A DNA stretch of 64,000 nucleotides, taken from contig JAFEKR010000002.1 of NCBI GenBank assembly GCA_019022495.1, positions 62,001-126,000 on the forward strand, read 5' to 3'. The notes beneath the pieces were generated by a model. That model did not search any database and had not been told where the DNA came from. It saw only the letters and a program-made list of their open reading frames with translations. The position numbers and the translations under genes are program-made. The stretch is from Epichloe hybrida (taxonomy: Eukaryota > Ascomycota > Sordariomycetes > Hypocreales > Clavicipitaceae). This document shows, in pieces, positions 36,170-49,333 of this stretch (positions are counted from its first letter, which is position 1; every line of letters begins with the position of its first letter).

Positions 36170-36439
36170 TGTCACGGCTTGCACCAAAAGGTTAAGAACG
36201 AAGTGATAGCTAAGACTATCGCAGTTGCTACTAGATAGATGCTAGCTAGGGGCGGGTGCGTGAAGGTTTTAATCTCTAACCTAGCACTAATAATGTGTGT
36301 AGTCTTTAATAAATACCTCACTCTATAAGCATATAGCTATCTTATAGCTAGCTAGTCTCTTTGTTATTTATATAGCCTAAAGGTTCTTTAAAGACTTGCT
36401 TTAATAAATATCCTATCTTTAACCTTTACGCTCCTAATA
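36170..36439 (-). repeat. 3' LTR of gypsy C
   Basis: Its left (outer) end TGTCACGGCTTGCACC and the next 120 bp keep many C/G bases (GGGGCGGGTGCGTGAAGG). The inner end is TA-rich. Confidence 0.9.
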
Positions 36440-38649
36440 TAATACCCCCCCTATATATAATTAACCTTAATTATAAAATAAGCTACTTACTTAAGGCATA
36501 GTTACTATATTAAAGCTTTATAAGGAAAATAAGATAAGGCACCTTATATCTAGACGTGTAGGTAAATAAAAAGAAATAATAATAATAATGCTACTAATTA
36601 AAAACAACCTCTTATTATAGTTAGTAATATTCTAATAGTAGCTTATATATAGCTTTACTATAGTAAAACAAATATTATTGCCTATTATATAGCTAGAAAA
36701 AACAATATAAATAACCTATGTTAATTTTTATAATTAGTTAAATAAATAAGGTACCTAATACTAGGGTTCTAAATAGTCTAACTAAAGGGCTTATATTATA
36801 GTTACTATAAGCTTATAGCTATTAGGCATGTGTGCGTTTAGCAATGCTAATAATTATTATTATAATTTATGAATTACCTATACATAGTGCATTAGATTAC
36901 TTAAGGGGTCTAGGGTTAATATAAAAGAGACTAATTTTTCCTCCCTTTTACACTCTTCCTTTCTTTATAATATCCCTTAACCTTATAAGTTACCTTTACT
37001 AGCTAAGTAGTAGCTCTCTTACTACTATTACTTAGTAGTTACTAACCTCTTTTAGTTCTTAATTATTATTATTATTTATCCTTATTTATCTTAGTTTCTT
37101 GCCCTTATCTAGCTTGTGAGTTTATACTCTTATTAGTATAACTTCCCTATCTAGTCTATTATAGCTAACTTATAGCTAGTCTATTATATCTAAGTCTTGT
37201 GCCTAAACTTTACCTTTATTAATGCCTTAAGAAAATCTATTAACTAAGAAATCTCTTATAAAGTCTCCTTAAAAGTAAACTTCTTCTAAAATCTTATTAT
37301 AAGTTTATTATATTCTTATAGTGTCTTTATTACTAACTTACTACTAGTAAAATAACTTTAAAGAAGATTCTATATATACACTATTATTAGTAAGTAGTAA
37401 TATAAAATATCCTCCTAAAAAACAGTACCTATAAGATTTTAGGATACCTTATTAATAAAAAAACCTTCCTAGCTAAATATAATAAGTCTTTAAGTATAAT
37501 ATCTTTACTTACTTACTGCTTCTTTATAGCTAATATTTAATAGGCTATTTAATAAAATATGCTTATTACTTCTAAAATAATAAAAACTATATTATAGTAT
37601 ATCTTTCTTAACTAAAATTTACCTAGTTATTACTAATATATTACTAGACTTTAGCTTAAATTATATAGCTTTATAATAGGCTATTTAAACTTATTAAAGC
37701 TACTCCTAAAGGTAGCTATTACTATTAAAATAAAGTAAGTATAATCCTATTTCCTAGACACTAGATTATTACTAACTTACTACTAGCTTATTATAAAAAT
37801 AAAGAAAAAGCTATAGAATACTATCCTAGTTTATAAAAATTCTAATAAGCGTGGTTATATCCGCTATACTTAAATATTTACTAATACTACTTATAAGGCA
37901 AAACATAATAAACACACTATAATAGTGCTACTAAGTAACACTATAAATCTAGAAACTTAGATTAATATTATAAATTATCTTTGCTTTATAGCCTAGAATA
38001 TCCTAAAGGTAAGCTTTCTTAATATATATAGCTAATACTTAACTAACTTACTAGTAGTTTACACTAAATACTATTAATTTACCTAAATATATTAGTCCTA
38101 TTAAGCTCCTTAGTGCACTTTAGGTTTATATATATAAAGAGAGGGATTCTAATAATAAAGATACTCCTAAGGCCTCTTTCTCCTTAGCTCCTATAGCTAC
38201 TAATAATAATAAGGGACTAGTAGTCTTAAGGGCTAACTCTATTATAAAAGGATAGGTGCTTAGTAACTATATAATAGATTATTTAAGTTATCTAAGTAAA
38301 TTAACTTTATTTTCTAATATCTTTAGTGTATTAAGTTATAAAACATAACTACCTTATATTAACTTTATTACTTAGCTATTACTTATAGTTATTAATAATT
38401 TCTCTAGTAATAAAATCCCTTTTTAATACCTAAGAATTCTCTAAAGCATTATAGCCCTTCTATTTAACTAGATATTTATAATGCCTTCTATTATAGTAAT
38501 GTAAAATAATTCTCTTAACTTTAAACTTTTATTTATTATCTTTAATAGTATCTTATAGTAAGAATATATTTTCTATATCTATTAGGTCCCCTTTAAAAGG
38601 TTTAAGACTAGTAATATTAAATACATTATATAATTAAGTCCTAGGTAGT

Positions 38650-41600
38650 AATTTTAATTAATATACTAATCTATAACTTCTAATTACCTTTTTAATCTTA
38701 TAGGGGCCTAGATACTTTATAGCTAGCTTCTTACTAGGGCGTCTTAGGTTAATGTTTTTATTAATAATAAAATATAGTTACTAACTTTAAACCTTATTAG
38801 AGTTCTCTTCTAGTTATAATATTTTTTATACTAAGTTTATAAGTTACTTAAAAGCTACTTAATTATAGTATGCTTCTCTCTTAGTGCTAAAATCTTACTT
38901 TTAGCTTAATTATTTACTAAAGGGATATTTACTATTACTTACTATAGACCTCTAGGATTATAACCTTATAATGCCTCCACTAGTGTGTAGCTATACATTA
39001 AGTGATTACTTATATTATACGCGAATTACGCTATTAATAGGTTATTTACCTAATTAGTCTATTTAGTATAAGTAAAAGCCCTTAAATAATGTTCTAAGAC
39101 CTAGTTTAAATGTTTTATCTAACTATCTATCTAGGGGTAAAAAGTGATGCTAAGTAGCCGCTTTATTATAAGAAGATAGCAAAAAGTTATCTAGAAACCA
39201 CTAGTAAATATAGAACCTTAGTCTATTATAATACTTTCTAGGGCTTTATAGTCTTTAAAAACATATTCTAAGAACATAGTTACTAGCCTATTACTAGTTA
39301 GTTACGTTAAAATAAGGATGTAAATACTATATTTTGTAAAATAGTTAATAATAACTAAAATTGCGTTATAGGTTTAATTTAAATCTTTTACTAGTGGAAG
39401 TCTAGTAATAAAATCTATTAATAATTCTTAAAAAGGGTAATTAAGCACTAGTAATATAGCTAGCTTACTATATAGTTTATAATGCCTTGGTTTTAAAGTC
39501 TAATAATTTATATAAGTGCTAATATATACCTTTATATCTTTCTTTATTATTAGCTAATAATATTAGTTTATAATCTAATAAAGAGTTTTACTTACTCCTT
39601 AGTGCCTAGTAGTAAGGTTATTATAAGTTAGTAATAAAATTTCTTTCCTTATACCTAGAGGAATAAAAATATGATTTTTAAATATTAATAGCTTAGAGAG
39701 TCTAATTAACTATATCTAGGATATAGCTAAATTGCTACTTTTAAGTAACTTTAATTAACCTATAGTAAATTTATTGCCTTACTATGCTTTATATAATAAG
39801 ACTTAAATTAGGGGTTTTAATTCTAAGCTCTTTTCTAAAAAGTTAGAGTTAAACTTAAAAGAGGTTCTCTAAATAGATTAAATCCTAGCTATAATATCTC
39901 TATAAGTAATTAGTTTAATAGATACTTCTAGTCTTATAAGGACATTTTATTTTTAAACTACTTGCTAGATATTAGTAGTATTATACATAGTATTACTATA
40001 GCTAGCTTAACTAACTATAGTCTTCATTAAGTAATGTTTTTATAAAGCCTATAGTATTAATAATATCACTATAGTGTTCCTATCTCTTAGTATCTATAAA
40101 TTTAAATAAAAAGGTAAGAAGTTATATAGTTACTACTTCCTCTTTCCTTGCCTTACTTATAAAATCTAGTTTTCTTAAAAGTGAGTTAGTAAGATTTAAT
40201 TTCCTTATATAATATATAATCTTAAAGTTAAAAGAACAAAGCTTATTAAGCATAGTTACTTACTTACTAGTAAGCTTAGGCTTTATAGTAAGGTACTTAT
40301 AGTTTAAATAATCTATAATAACTTTAATTATATAAGCTAAATAAGCAAGATAGTGTCTCTATATATAAAAAGCCTCTTAGATAGCTAATAATTTGCTATT
40401 AGGTATTAAATATTATAATTTAGTATTAGTTATCTTTCTTAATATAAACATAACTAAGTGCTAGTAACCTAGCACTAATATTATGAGTATAGCCTTAATT
40501 ATATATCTAGATATATTTGTCTTCACTCTAAGATATATAAGTAAGTTAAAATACACTAAAATTAGCGCTTTCTAAAATCTTTATTAAAGCTCTCTAAACG
40601 CTACTATCTCATAGGGTTTTAGTTTAAACATTACTAGTTAATTCCCTCTAAGCAGAGTATTGCACTAAAACGTGTAGTGTAGTGTAGTATTTGTAGTGTA
40701 GTGTAGTAACTACACTACAAACTACACTAACTACAAGGAAAAAAAAACTACACTACACTAACTACAAAAAAAAAAAAAACTACAATATATTACACTATAA
40801 ATTTTTTTTCCTAAACTACACTAACTACAAACACTACAAATGTAGTATTAGACTTTTTATTAGTTATTAGTATTATAAGGATTAAAAGAATGCTAGTTAT
40901 ATAAAAGCTTTTATTATTACCTATTTTATTTAATTAGTTATAGAATTTATAATATTATATTATTTTAGTAATTTTACTATAACTAAGTAAGGTTATATAT
41001 AATATTATACTTTTTTAATAATACTATTTAACTTAATACTTTATTTCCCTAATATAACTTAGAGAAAAACCTTCTTATTATATTATTTACTATTTCTATA
41101 AATTATTTTATATTTCTATAAATTATTATTATTACTTATTTTAAAAAAACTATAAAAAGAACTACTAGTAAACTTAATATAAGTAGCTTATAATAGCTTA
41201 TTATATCTTATTATAGCTTATAATAGCTTATAATACTAATATTACTAATATTACTAGTATTACTAAGATTACTAAGATTACTTATAATATTATTAGTGTT
41301 AAAGTTTAATAATAAATAAATAATAAATAAATAATAAATAAATAACTTAAATATAAATACTAGTAATTATAAGTAAATTACTATAGTAAAAGCTATAGTT
41401 TTTAATAACTTAGTATTTTAAGGTTTTTAAAAATATTAATATTATAAAAATGTTTTCTCTTTTATGTTTTTTTAAAATAATAATAAAAGTAAAATAATAG
41501 TAATTATAGTAATAATAGTAATTAAGGTTATAAAAGTTATTAAAGCTTTTATAATAAGTATAGTATATTATATAAAACTAAGTCCTAGTATTATTTTTAA

Positions 41601-43400
41601 AAATAAGTTAAACTTATTTTTTATAGCTTATTTAAGCTATATAGGGTAATTAAAATAATACTATTAGTTATCTATTAATAAATTATAAATATTAGTTTAT
41701 TATATTCTTTCTTTATATATTATTATAATAAGATATATAAAGTTACTATATATAACTTCTTAAAGCTTTAGAATTATAAAGCTTAAAGTAATATTTAATT
41801 AGTTTAAATAGTAAATAAATAGTTTAAGCTTTTTTAAGTTCTTATTATATTAATAATAATATTAAAGTACTAAGTATATATTCTATTAACTTTTATATAT
41901 TTATTTAGATTTCTAATTTAATTTAATTATATTAGTTTAGGGTATTTTTTAATTAAATTAATAATAAAAATATAAAATAATTAATAATAATAGTAAATAA
42001 AATAATTAGAAGGTTTTTCTTAAAGTTATATTAGTAAAATAAAGTAATAAGTATAATAGTATTATTAAAAAGGTATAATATTATAAATAACCCTAGTTAT
42101 AGTAAAATTCTTAAAAAAAGGTAAATATTATAAATTCTATAACTAATTAAGTAAAATAGGTAATAATAAAAGCTTCTATATAACTAGCTTTCTTTTAATC
42201 CTTATAATAACATTATATAATAAAAAGGCCCACTTTTTTTACTAACACTACATTGTAGTTTTTGTAGTTAGTGTAGTTAGTAACTACACTAACTACACTA
42301 CACTACAAGCAAAAAAAAACTACATTACACTAACTACAAAAAAAAAAAAACTACAATACACTACACTACAAAAAAAAAAAAACTACATTACACTAACTAC
42401 AAGAAAAAAAAAACTACACTACAAATACAAATTTTTCCTAAAAACTACACTAACTACACTACAAACAATACTCTGCCTCTAAGGCAATCTATTAATAAAA
42501 TAATAACTTTACTATACTATTTAATAAAATAGTAGTAAAATCTAGTAAAACCAAGAAATAACTAAATGTTAAAAACGCTATGTAGTATTAGCTAGGTTAT
42601 AATTACTTTAACTCTTACTAGGTTTATTATAATACCTTTCTCTAATATCTTAAAGCCTAAAAATTTAACTTCCTTAACTAAAAATTAACACTTCTTAAGG
42701 TTAATAAAAAGACTTACCTCTTTAAACCTATATAAAACTTATTTAATATACTCTATATAATCTTTAACCTTATTACTATATATTAGCGTATTATCTAGAT
42801 AGATAATATAGGTCTTATTAATAAGTCCTTTAAGAGCATTATTAATATACTCCTAAAAAGTTACTAGTGTGTTAACTAGTTTAAATAGCATTACTAGATA
42901 TTTAAAGTAGCTATATTAATAATAAAATACTATTTTCTACTTATTACCTAAGCAAATATATAGCTAGTGGTATGTATCTTTTAAATCTAGGACTGTGAAA
43001 ATAACTATACTTACTAATTAATTAAGAATTTTAGTAATAAAGGGCAAAGGGGCCTTATTCTTAATTATAATCTTATTTAGGCCCCTATAATCTATATAAA
43101 GCCTTAATTTCCCTCCTTTCTTTAGAATAAATAAAATTAGGGCTTTAGCTAGGCTAACTAATCTTCTAATTTACCCTTTAAGCTACGCACTTATAAGGTA
43201 CTCTCTAAGAACCTCTAGCTCCCTTTTAGCTAAATTATATATAGGCCCCTAAGGTAGTGTTTTCCTTTCTTTTAATTTAATTATATAAATATAACCTCCT
43301 AGTTTAGGAAGCTTACTTACTAACTCTTTAGAAAAAATATCTATAAACTCCTTATATTTTTCTAGGATTATTAATATAAGGCGCTTAGTGCTTTTATTCT
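38650..43400 (-). pseudogene. Gypsy C pol remnant
   Basis: Minus-strand equivalent of the A and B remnants, cut by hAT copy 2 between RT and RNase H. The RT box reads YLDNTLIYS near 42780-42810. Integrase-like sequence lies at about 38.7-39.5 kb. Many stops. Confidence 0.75.
40653..42475 (+). mobile_element. Non-autonomous hAT-like element, copy 2 (1,823 bp)
   Basis: Perfect 8-bp duplication CCTCTAAG at 40645-40652 and 42476-42483; TIRs CAGAGTATTG and CAATACTCTG. It is the same family as copy 1, without its large arrays. It sits inside gypsy C, so it arrived after C. Subterminal words keep CpA/TpG (TAGTGTAGT) better than the middle does. Confidence 0.9.
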
Positions 43401-45363
43401 AATTTAATATAGCTTCTTTATTACTTATATTTTCTAGAATTAGTATAACTATAATACCTTTACTTTTTTACTATAAATAAGTATACTCTAGGATTTATAT
43501 AGCTACTTTACTATTTATTTATATATTTATTATTACTAGGTTCTTTAATTAGCTTTCTCCTTTTCCTTTTTAATTTTTATTTTCTAGAATACTTAGCCTA
43601 ATCTTTATTACTCCTAATAATAAAGTAACTACTACTATTTTTTTCTCTTTATATACTTATTACTTACTATAAGTAAAGGAGAGATATTCTATTATTACTA
43701 GATATCTCTAGTATTTATACTCCTAATATATAATTATAGGTAAATACTCTTTAATCTAGTCTATACCTAGAATTATCCCTTTACCTATATTAGTAATAAA
43801 GTAGCTAACTTAGTAAACCTTTATAAATCCTATACTATTTTTTATCTTAACTAATTTTTTTAGAATTCCTTAATATAAAATTACTTTTTTACTTACACTC
43901 TTTAATATCCTATCTAATTAGATTATATTCTCCTAATCCTTTTTTAATAATAATTTTAGATAAATTATTAAAGACTATACGCTTATATTAAATAGCGCTT
44001 ATATAGCTAACTACTAGTTATCTTATTATAAAGATACCTATATTTTTATTTTATTATCTATAGGGTATTCTATAGTAAGATTATATTCCTAGGTCTATGC
44101 TAATTAAACTAGTATTATATTAGGAGATATAGCTTTATTACTACTTTCCCTATACTTCTTAGTTATATATTTAGTACTTTTATAGGTAAAATAATCTAAT
44201 GCTTAATAAGTTAGTATAGTATACCTAGGCTTTCTATATTTATAGCATACTAGGGATAATCTTTTCCCTTAGTCTTTGCTTTATTACTATGCCTTATTTA
44301 TAAGTAATATAAAATAAGAGTATTACCTTTTTCTTTTAGAGTCCTAACCTTTTTTATTATTTTAGCCTAAACCTATTATAACTTTCGCTTTTTTACCCTA
44401 GCCTTATAGTTAGCTCTAGGTTATTAGGATCTCTTAACTAATTATTTGCTTTCTTATAGCATTATTTAAGCTATTTAAAAAGATTATAATTCTTAGATAT
44501 ATAGGGATCTCTTTAGGTAACTTAGCTTTTACCTTATCCTAGGCTTATATAAAGGATTAAAATAATTAGCTATTTTTCTACCTAAGATTTAGTAATAACC
44601 TTATTACTTCTAAGTATCTTACACTTATATTTATTATTCTAGTTTTTAACTATTCTAGGAAATTTACCTAGGTAATTAATAAATAATTTACATGCCTATC
44701 TATAGCTATATAATGTATTTACTATTACTTTACATCACTAGCTAAGTAGCTACTTATATATATTACCTTAGTTATGTTATTCTTAAAGGTATCGTAATCT
44801 AATTTAAATAGTATATCTAAGTTTACTAAGAAATTCTATAGGCTTTTATATATTTCCCCTTTATATATAAGTATTTTTATTTACGTTTTAATAAGACTAC
44901 CTTACTATATAATTACTACTATATTACTATAAACTATAGGTAAAATTATAGCTAATGTTTAAGGGGTAATTATAGGTCTAGATTAAGGGGTAATTATAGG
45001 TCTAGTTTAAGGTCTAGCTAATCCTAGATTTGCCTTAAGCTCTCTAATTTACGCCTTTATTTATAAGACCTCTTATCTTCTCTAAAGGTAATATAGCTTA
45101 GATTATATAACCTTATAGTATTACTATAATACCCTTTCTTCTTTAGTTATATTATTTATACCTTTACCTAAATTAGGATTAAGTAGCGTTTATTATACCT
45201 TATTATCTATAGTTTTAGATTATAGGGGTTCTTTATCTTCCTAATTATCTATAGCTTTATTATTATAAGGTACTAGCGTGTTTCTTATAGATCTTTTGAG
45301 TATTAGCTATATAATAATCTAGCTAATAGTTTATATCCTTAAAAAGGTTAAGAGAGATTAATT

Positions 45364-45633
45364 TATTATAGCTTATACTAAAAGGTTAAGAATAAAGTAA
45401 TAGCTAAGACTATTATAGTTACTACTAGATAAATACTAGCTAGGGGTAAGTATATAAAGGTTTTAATCTCTAACCTAGCACTAATAATATGCGTAGTCTT
45501 TAATAAATACCTTGCTCTATAAGCATATAGCTATCTTGTAGCTAGCTAGCCTCTTTGTTATTCGCATAGCCTAAAGGTTCTCCGAAGACCCGCTTCGATG
45601 AACATCCTATCTTTGACCTCTGCGCTCCTAACA
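45364..45633 (-). repeat. 5' LTR of gypsy C
   Basis: The outer end ..GAAGACCCGCTTCGATG..TGCGCTCCTAACA is intact, the inner half mutated. It is followed by TSD CTTTA and the resumed sequence of copy B. Confidence 0.9.
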
Positions 45634-46920
45634 CTTTAGGAGTAGCTTTAATAAGTTTAAATAGCTTATTATAAAGCTATATAATTTAAGCTAAAGTCTA
45701 ATAATATATTAGTAATAAGTAAGTAAATTCTAGTTAAAAAAGATATACTATAATATAGTTTTTATTATTTTAAAAGTAATAAGTATATTTTATTAAATAG
45801 CCTATTAAATATTAGCTATAAAGAAGTAATAAATAAGTAAAGAAGTTATACTTAAAGATTTATTATATTTTACTATAAAGGTCTTTTTATTAATAAAGTA
45901 TCCTAGGATTTTATAAGTGCTATTTTTTAGGAGAATATTTTATATTATTACTTACTAATAATAGTGTATATATAAAATCTTTTTTAAAGTTATTTTACTA
46001 GTAATAAGTTAGTAATAAAGATACTATAAGAATATAATAAACTTATAATAAGATTTTAAAAGAAGTTTACTTTAGAGAAAACTTTATAGAAGACTTTATA
46101 GGAGATTTTTTAGTTAATAGATTTTCTTAAGGTATTAATAAAGGTAAAGTTTAGGTATAAGACTTAAATATAGTAAACTAGCTATAAGTTAGCTATAATA
46201 GACTAGATAAAGAAGTAAATACTAGTAAGAGTATAAACTTATAAGCTAAATAAAAGTAAAAAACTAAGATAAATAAAAATAAATAATAATAATAATTAGG
46301 GACTAAAAGAGATTAGTAACTACTAAGTAATAATAATAAGAGAGCTATTACTTAGCTAGTAAGGGTAACTTATAAGGTTAAGGAATATTATAAGAGAAAG
46401 AAAGTGTATAAAAGGGGGGAAAAATTAGTCTTTTTTATATTAACCTTAGACCCCTTAAGTAATTTAACACACTATATATAAGTAATTTATAAATTATAAT
46501 AATAACTATTAGTATTACTAAATATATATATACCTAATAGCTATAAACTTATAGTAACTATAATATAAGCCCTTTAGTTAAACTATTTAGAACTATAGTA
46601 TTAGGTACCTTATTTATTTAAACTAATTATAAAAATTAATATAGGTTATTTTTTTTTTCTTCTAGCTATATAATAGGTAATAATATTTATTTCACTATAT
46701 TAAAGCTATATATAAGCTACTATTTAAATATTACTAACTATAATAAAGGGGGTTATTTTTAATTAGTAGTATTATTATTATTATTTCTTTTTATTTACTT
46801 ATATATCTAAATATAAGGTACCTTATCTTATTTTCCTTATAAAGCTCTAATATAATAACTATGCCCTAAGTAAGTAGCTTATTTTATAATTAAGGTTAAT
46901 TATATATAAGGGAGGTATTA

Positions 46921-47190
46921 TATTAGGAGTATAAAGGTTAGAGATAGGATATTTATTAAAGTAAGTCTTTAAAGAACCTTTAGGCTATATAAATAATAAA
47001 AAGACTAGCTAGCTATAAGATAGCTATATGCTTATAAAGCAAGGTATTTATTAAAGACTACGCATATTATTAGTGCTAGGTTAGAGATTAAAACCTTTAT
47101 GCACCCGCCCCTAGCTAGTATTTATCTAGCAGTGACTGCAATAGTCTTAGCTATTACTTCGTTTACAACCTTTCGGTGCAAGCCGTGACA
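46921..47190 (+). repeat. 3' LTR of gypsy B
   Basis: It starts in the RIP form TATTAGGAGTATAAAGG and ends in the intact ACAACCTTTCGGTGCAAGCC..GACA. A purine tract (AAGGGAGGTAT) precedes it. Together with the 5' LTR it shows opposite gradients of damage. Confidence 0.9.
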
Positions 47191-47532
47191 AAGAGCCGCG
47201 CCTATAAGAGCCGCGCCTATAAGAGCAGCGTTTAACTATCTTTATCTTTATTATTTAAGTTAATACTATTCTTAGTAACTAGTAGCTAAACTACTACCTT
47301 ATGTCCTATCCCTATAGCCTATAATAGTAGCGTTTAATTATCTTTATCTTTACTATCTAGGTTAATACTATCTCTAGTAAGTAATAGCTTAACTACTGCC
47401 TTATGCCCTTTTCTTATAGCCTATAGTAGTAATATTTAGCTATTATTATCTTTTAAGTTAAGATTAACATTGTATTATGCGAGCAGCTGCTTTACTATGG
47501 CCTCATATTCTATCTCTGCGGCCTATAATACC
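47191..47532 (-). repeat. Ankyrin-coding tandem repeats between gypsy B and a hAT copy
   Basis: About three 102-bp units, heavily mutated, starting with the AAGAG target duplication at 47191-47195 and two short CCGCGCCTATAAGAG words. They continue the frame of the units on the far side of gypsy B. Confidence 0.78.
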
Positions 47533-49325
47533 TAGAGTATTGCACTAAAACGTGTAGTGTAGTGTAGTATTTGTATTGTAGTGTAGTAACTACACTATAA
47601 ACTACACTACACTATAAACTACACTAACTATAAGGAAAAAAAAACTACACTATACTAACTATAAAAAAAAAAAACTATAATACATTACACTACAAATTTT
47701 TTTTCCTAAACTACACTAACTATAAACACTATAAATTTAGTATTAGACTTTTTATTAGTTATTAGTATTTATAAGGTTAAAAGAAAGCTAGTTATATAAA
47801 AGCTTTTATTATTACCTATTTTATTAAATTAATTATAGAATTTATAATATTATATTATTTTTATAATTTTATTATAACTAAGTAAGGTTATATATAATAT
47901 TATACTTTTTTTAATAATACTATTTAACTTAATACTTTATTTCCCTAATATAACTTAAAGAAAAACCTTTTTATTATATTATTTACTATTTCTATAAATT
48001 ATTTTATATTTCTATAAATTATTATTATTACTTATTTTAAAAAAACTATAAAAAGAATTACTAGTAAACTTAATATAAGTAGCTTATTATATCTTATTAT
48101 AGCTTATAATAGCTTATAATACTAATATTACTAATATTACTAGTATTACTAAGATTACTAAGATTACTTATAATATTATTAGTGTTAAAGTTTAATAAAT
48201 AATAAATAATAAATAAATAACTTAAATATAAATACTAGTAATTATAAGTAAATTACTATAGTAAAAGCTATAGTTTTTAATAACTTAGTATTTTAAGGTT
48301 TTTAAAAATATTAATATTATAAAAATATTTTCTCTTTTGTGTTTTTTTAAAATAATAATAAATATAAAATAATAGTAATTATAGTAATAATAGTAATTAA
48401 GGTTATAAAAGTTATTAAAGCTTTTATAATAAGTATAATATATTATATAAAACTAAGTCCTAGTATTATTTTTAAAAACAAGTTAAACTTATTTTTATAG
48501 CTTATTTAAGCTATATAGGGTAATTAAAATAATACTATTAGTTATCTATTAATAAATTATAAATATTAGCCTATTATATTCTTTCTTTATGTATTATTAT
48601 AATAAGATATATAAAGTTACTATATATAACTTCTTAAAGCTTTAGAATTATAAAGCTTAAAGTAATATTTAATTAGTTTAAATAGTAAATAAATAGTTTA
48701 AGCTTTTTTTAAGTTCTTATTATATTAATAATAATATTAAAGTACTAAGTATATATTCTATTAACTTTTATATATTTATTTAGATTTCTAATTTAATTTG
48801 ATTATATTAGTTTAGGGTATTTTTTAATTAAATTAATAATAAAAATATAAAATAATTAGAAGGTTTTTCTTAAAGTTATATTAGTAAAATAAAGTAATAA
48901 GTATAATAGTATTATTAAAAAGGTATAATATTATAAATAACCCTAGTTATAGTAAAATTCTTAAAAAAAAGTGAATATTATAAATTCTATAACTAATTAA
49001 GTAAAATAGGTAATAATAAAAGCTTCTATATAACTAGCTTTCTTTTAATCCTTATACTAATATTATATAATAAAAAGGCCTACTTTTTTTTTTACTAACA
49101 CTATATTATAGTTTTTGTAGTTAGTGTAGTTAGTAACTACACTAACTACACTACACTATAAGCAAAAAAACACTACACTACACTAACTATAAAAAAAAAA
49201 CTATAATATACTACACTATAAAAAAATAAAAACTACACTACACTAACTATAAGAAAAAAAAAACTACACTACAAATACAAATTTTTCCTAAAAATTACAC
49301 TAACTACACTACAAACAATACTCTG
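47533..49325 (+). mobile_element. Non-autonomous hAT-like element, copy 3 (1,793 bp) in the ankyrin repeats
   Basis: The left end is TAGAGTATTG (first C now T); the right end is intact. The duplications ATAATACC (47525-47532) and ATGATACC (49326-49333) differ by one G to A change of RIP type. Inserted into ankyrin-coding repeats. Confidence 0.88.
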
Positions 49326-49333
49326 ATGATACC

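Larger units (their letters stand above)
36170..45633 (-). mobile_element. Ty3/gypsy LTR retrotransposon, copy C (reverse, nested in B)
   Basis: In minus orientation its 5' LTR is 45364-45633 and its 3' LTR 36170-36439 (270 bp each). CTTTA flanks it (36165-36169 and 45634-45638). Copy A shows the uninterrupted target at about 14735. A C-run next to the left LTR (ATACCCCCCCTATATATA) is the complement of the polypurine tract and confirms direction. It contains hAT copy 2. The two outer ends are well preserved, the interior is RIP-saturated. Confidence 0.92.
27121..47190 (+). mobile_element. Ty3/gypsy LTR retrotransposon, copy B, with nested insertions
   Basis: The 270-bp LTRs are at 27121-27390 and 46921-47190, flanked by AAGAG (27116-27120 and 47191-47195). 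It is the same family as copies A and C. Its 20 kb include a solo LTR, a MITE, a hAT element and the whole of gypsy C. Pol remnants read on the plus strand. The element disrupted the ankyrin gene. Its LTR termini (TGTTAGGAGCGCAGAGG and GTGCAAGCCGTGACA) are almost unmutated, but its interior is RIP-saturated. Confidence 0.92.
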
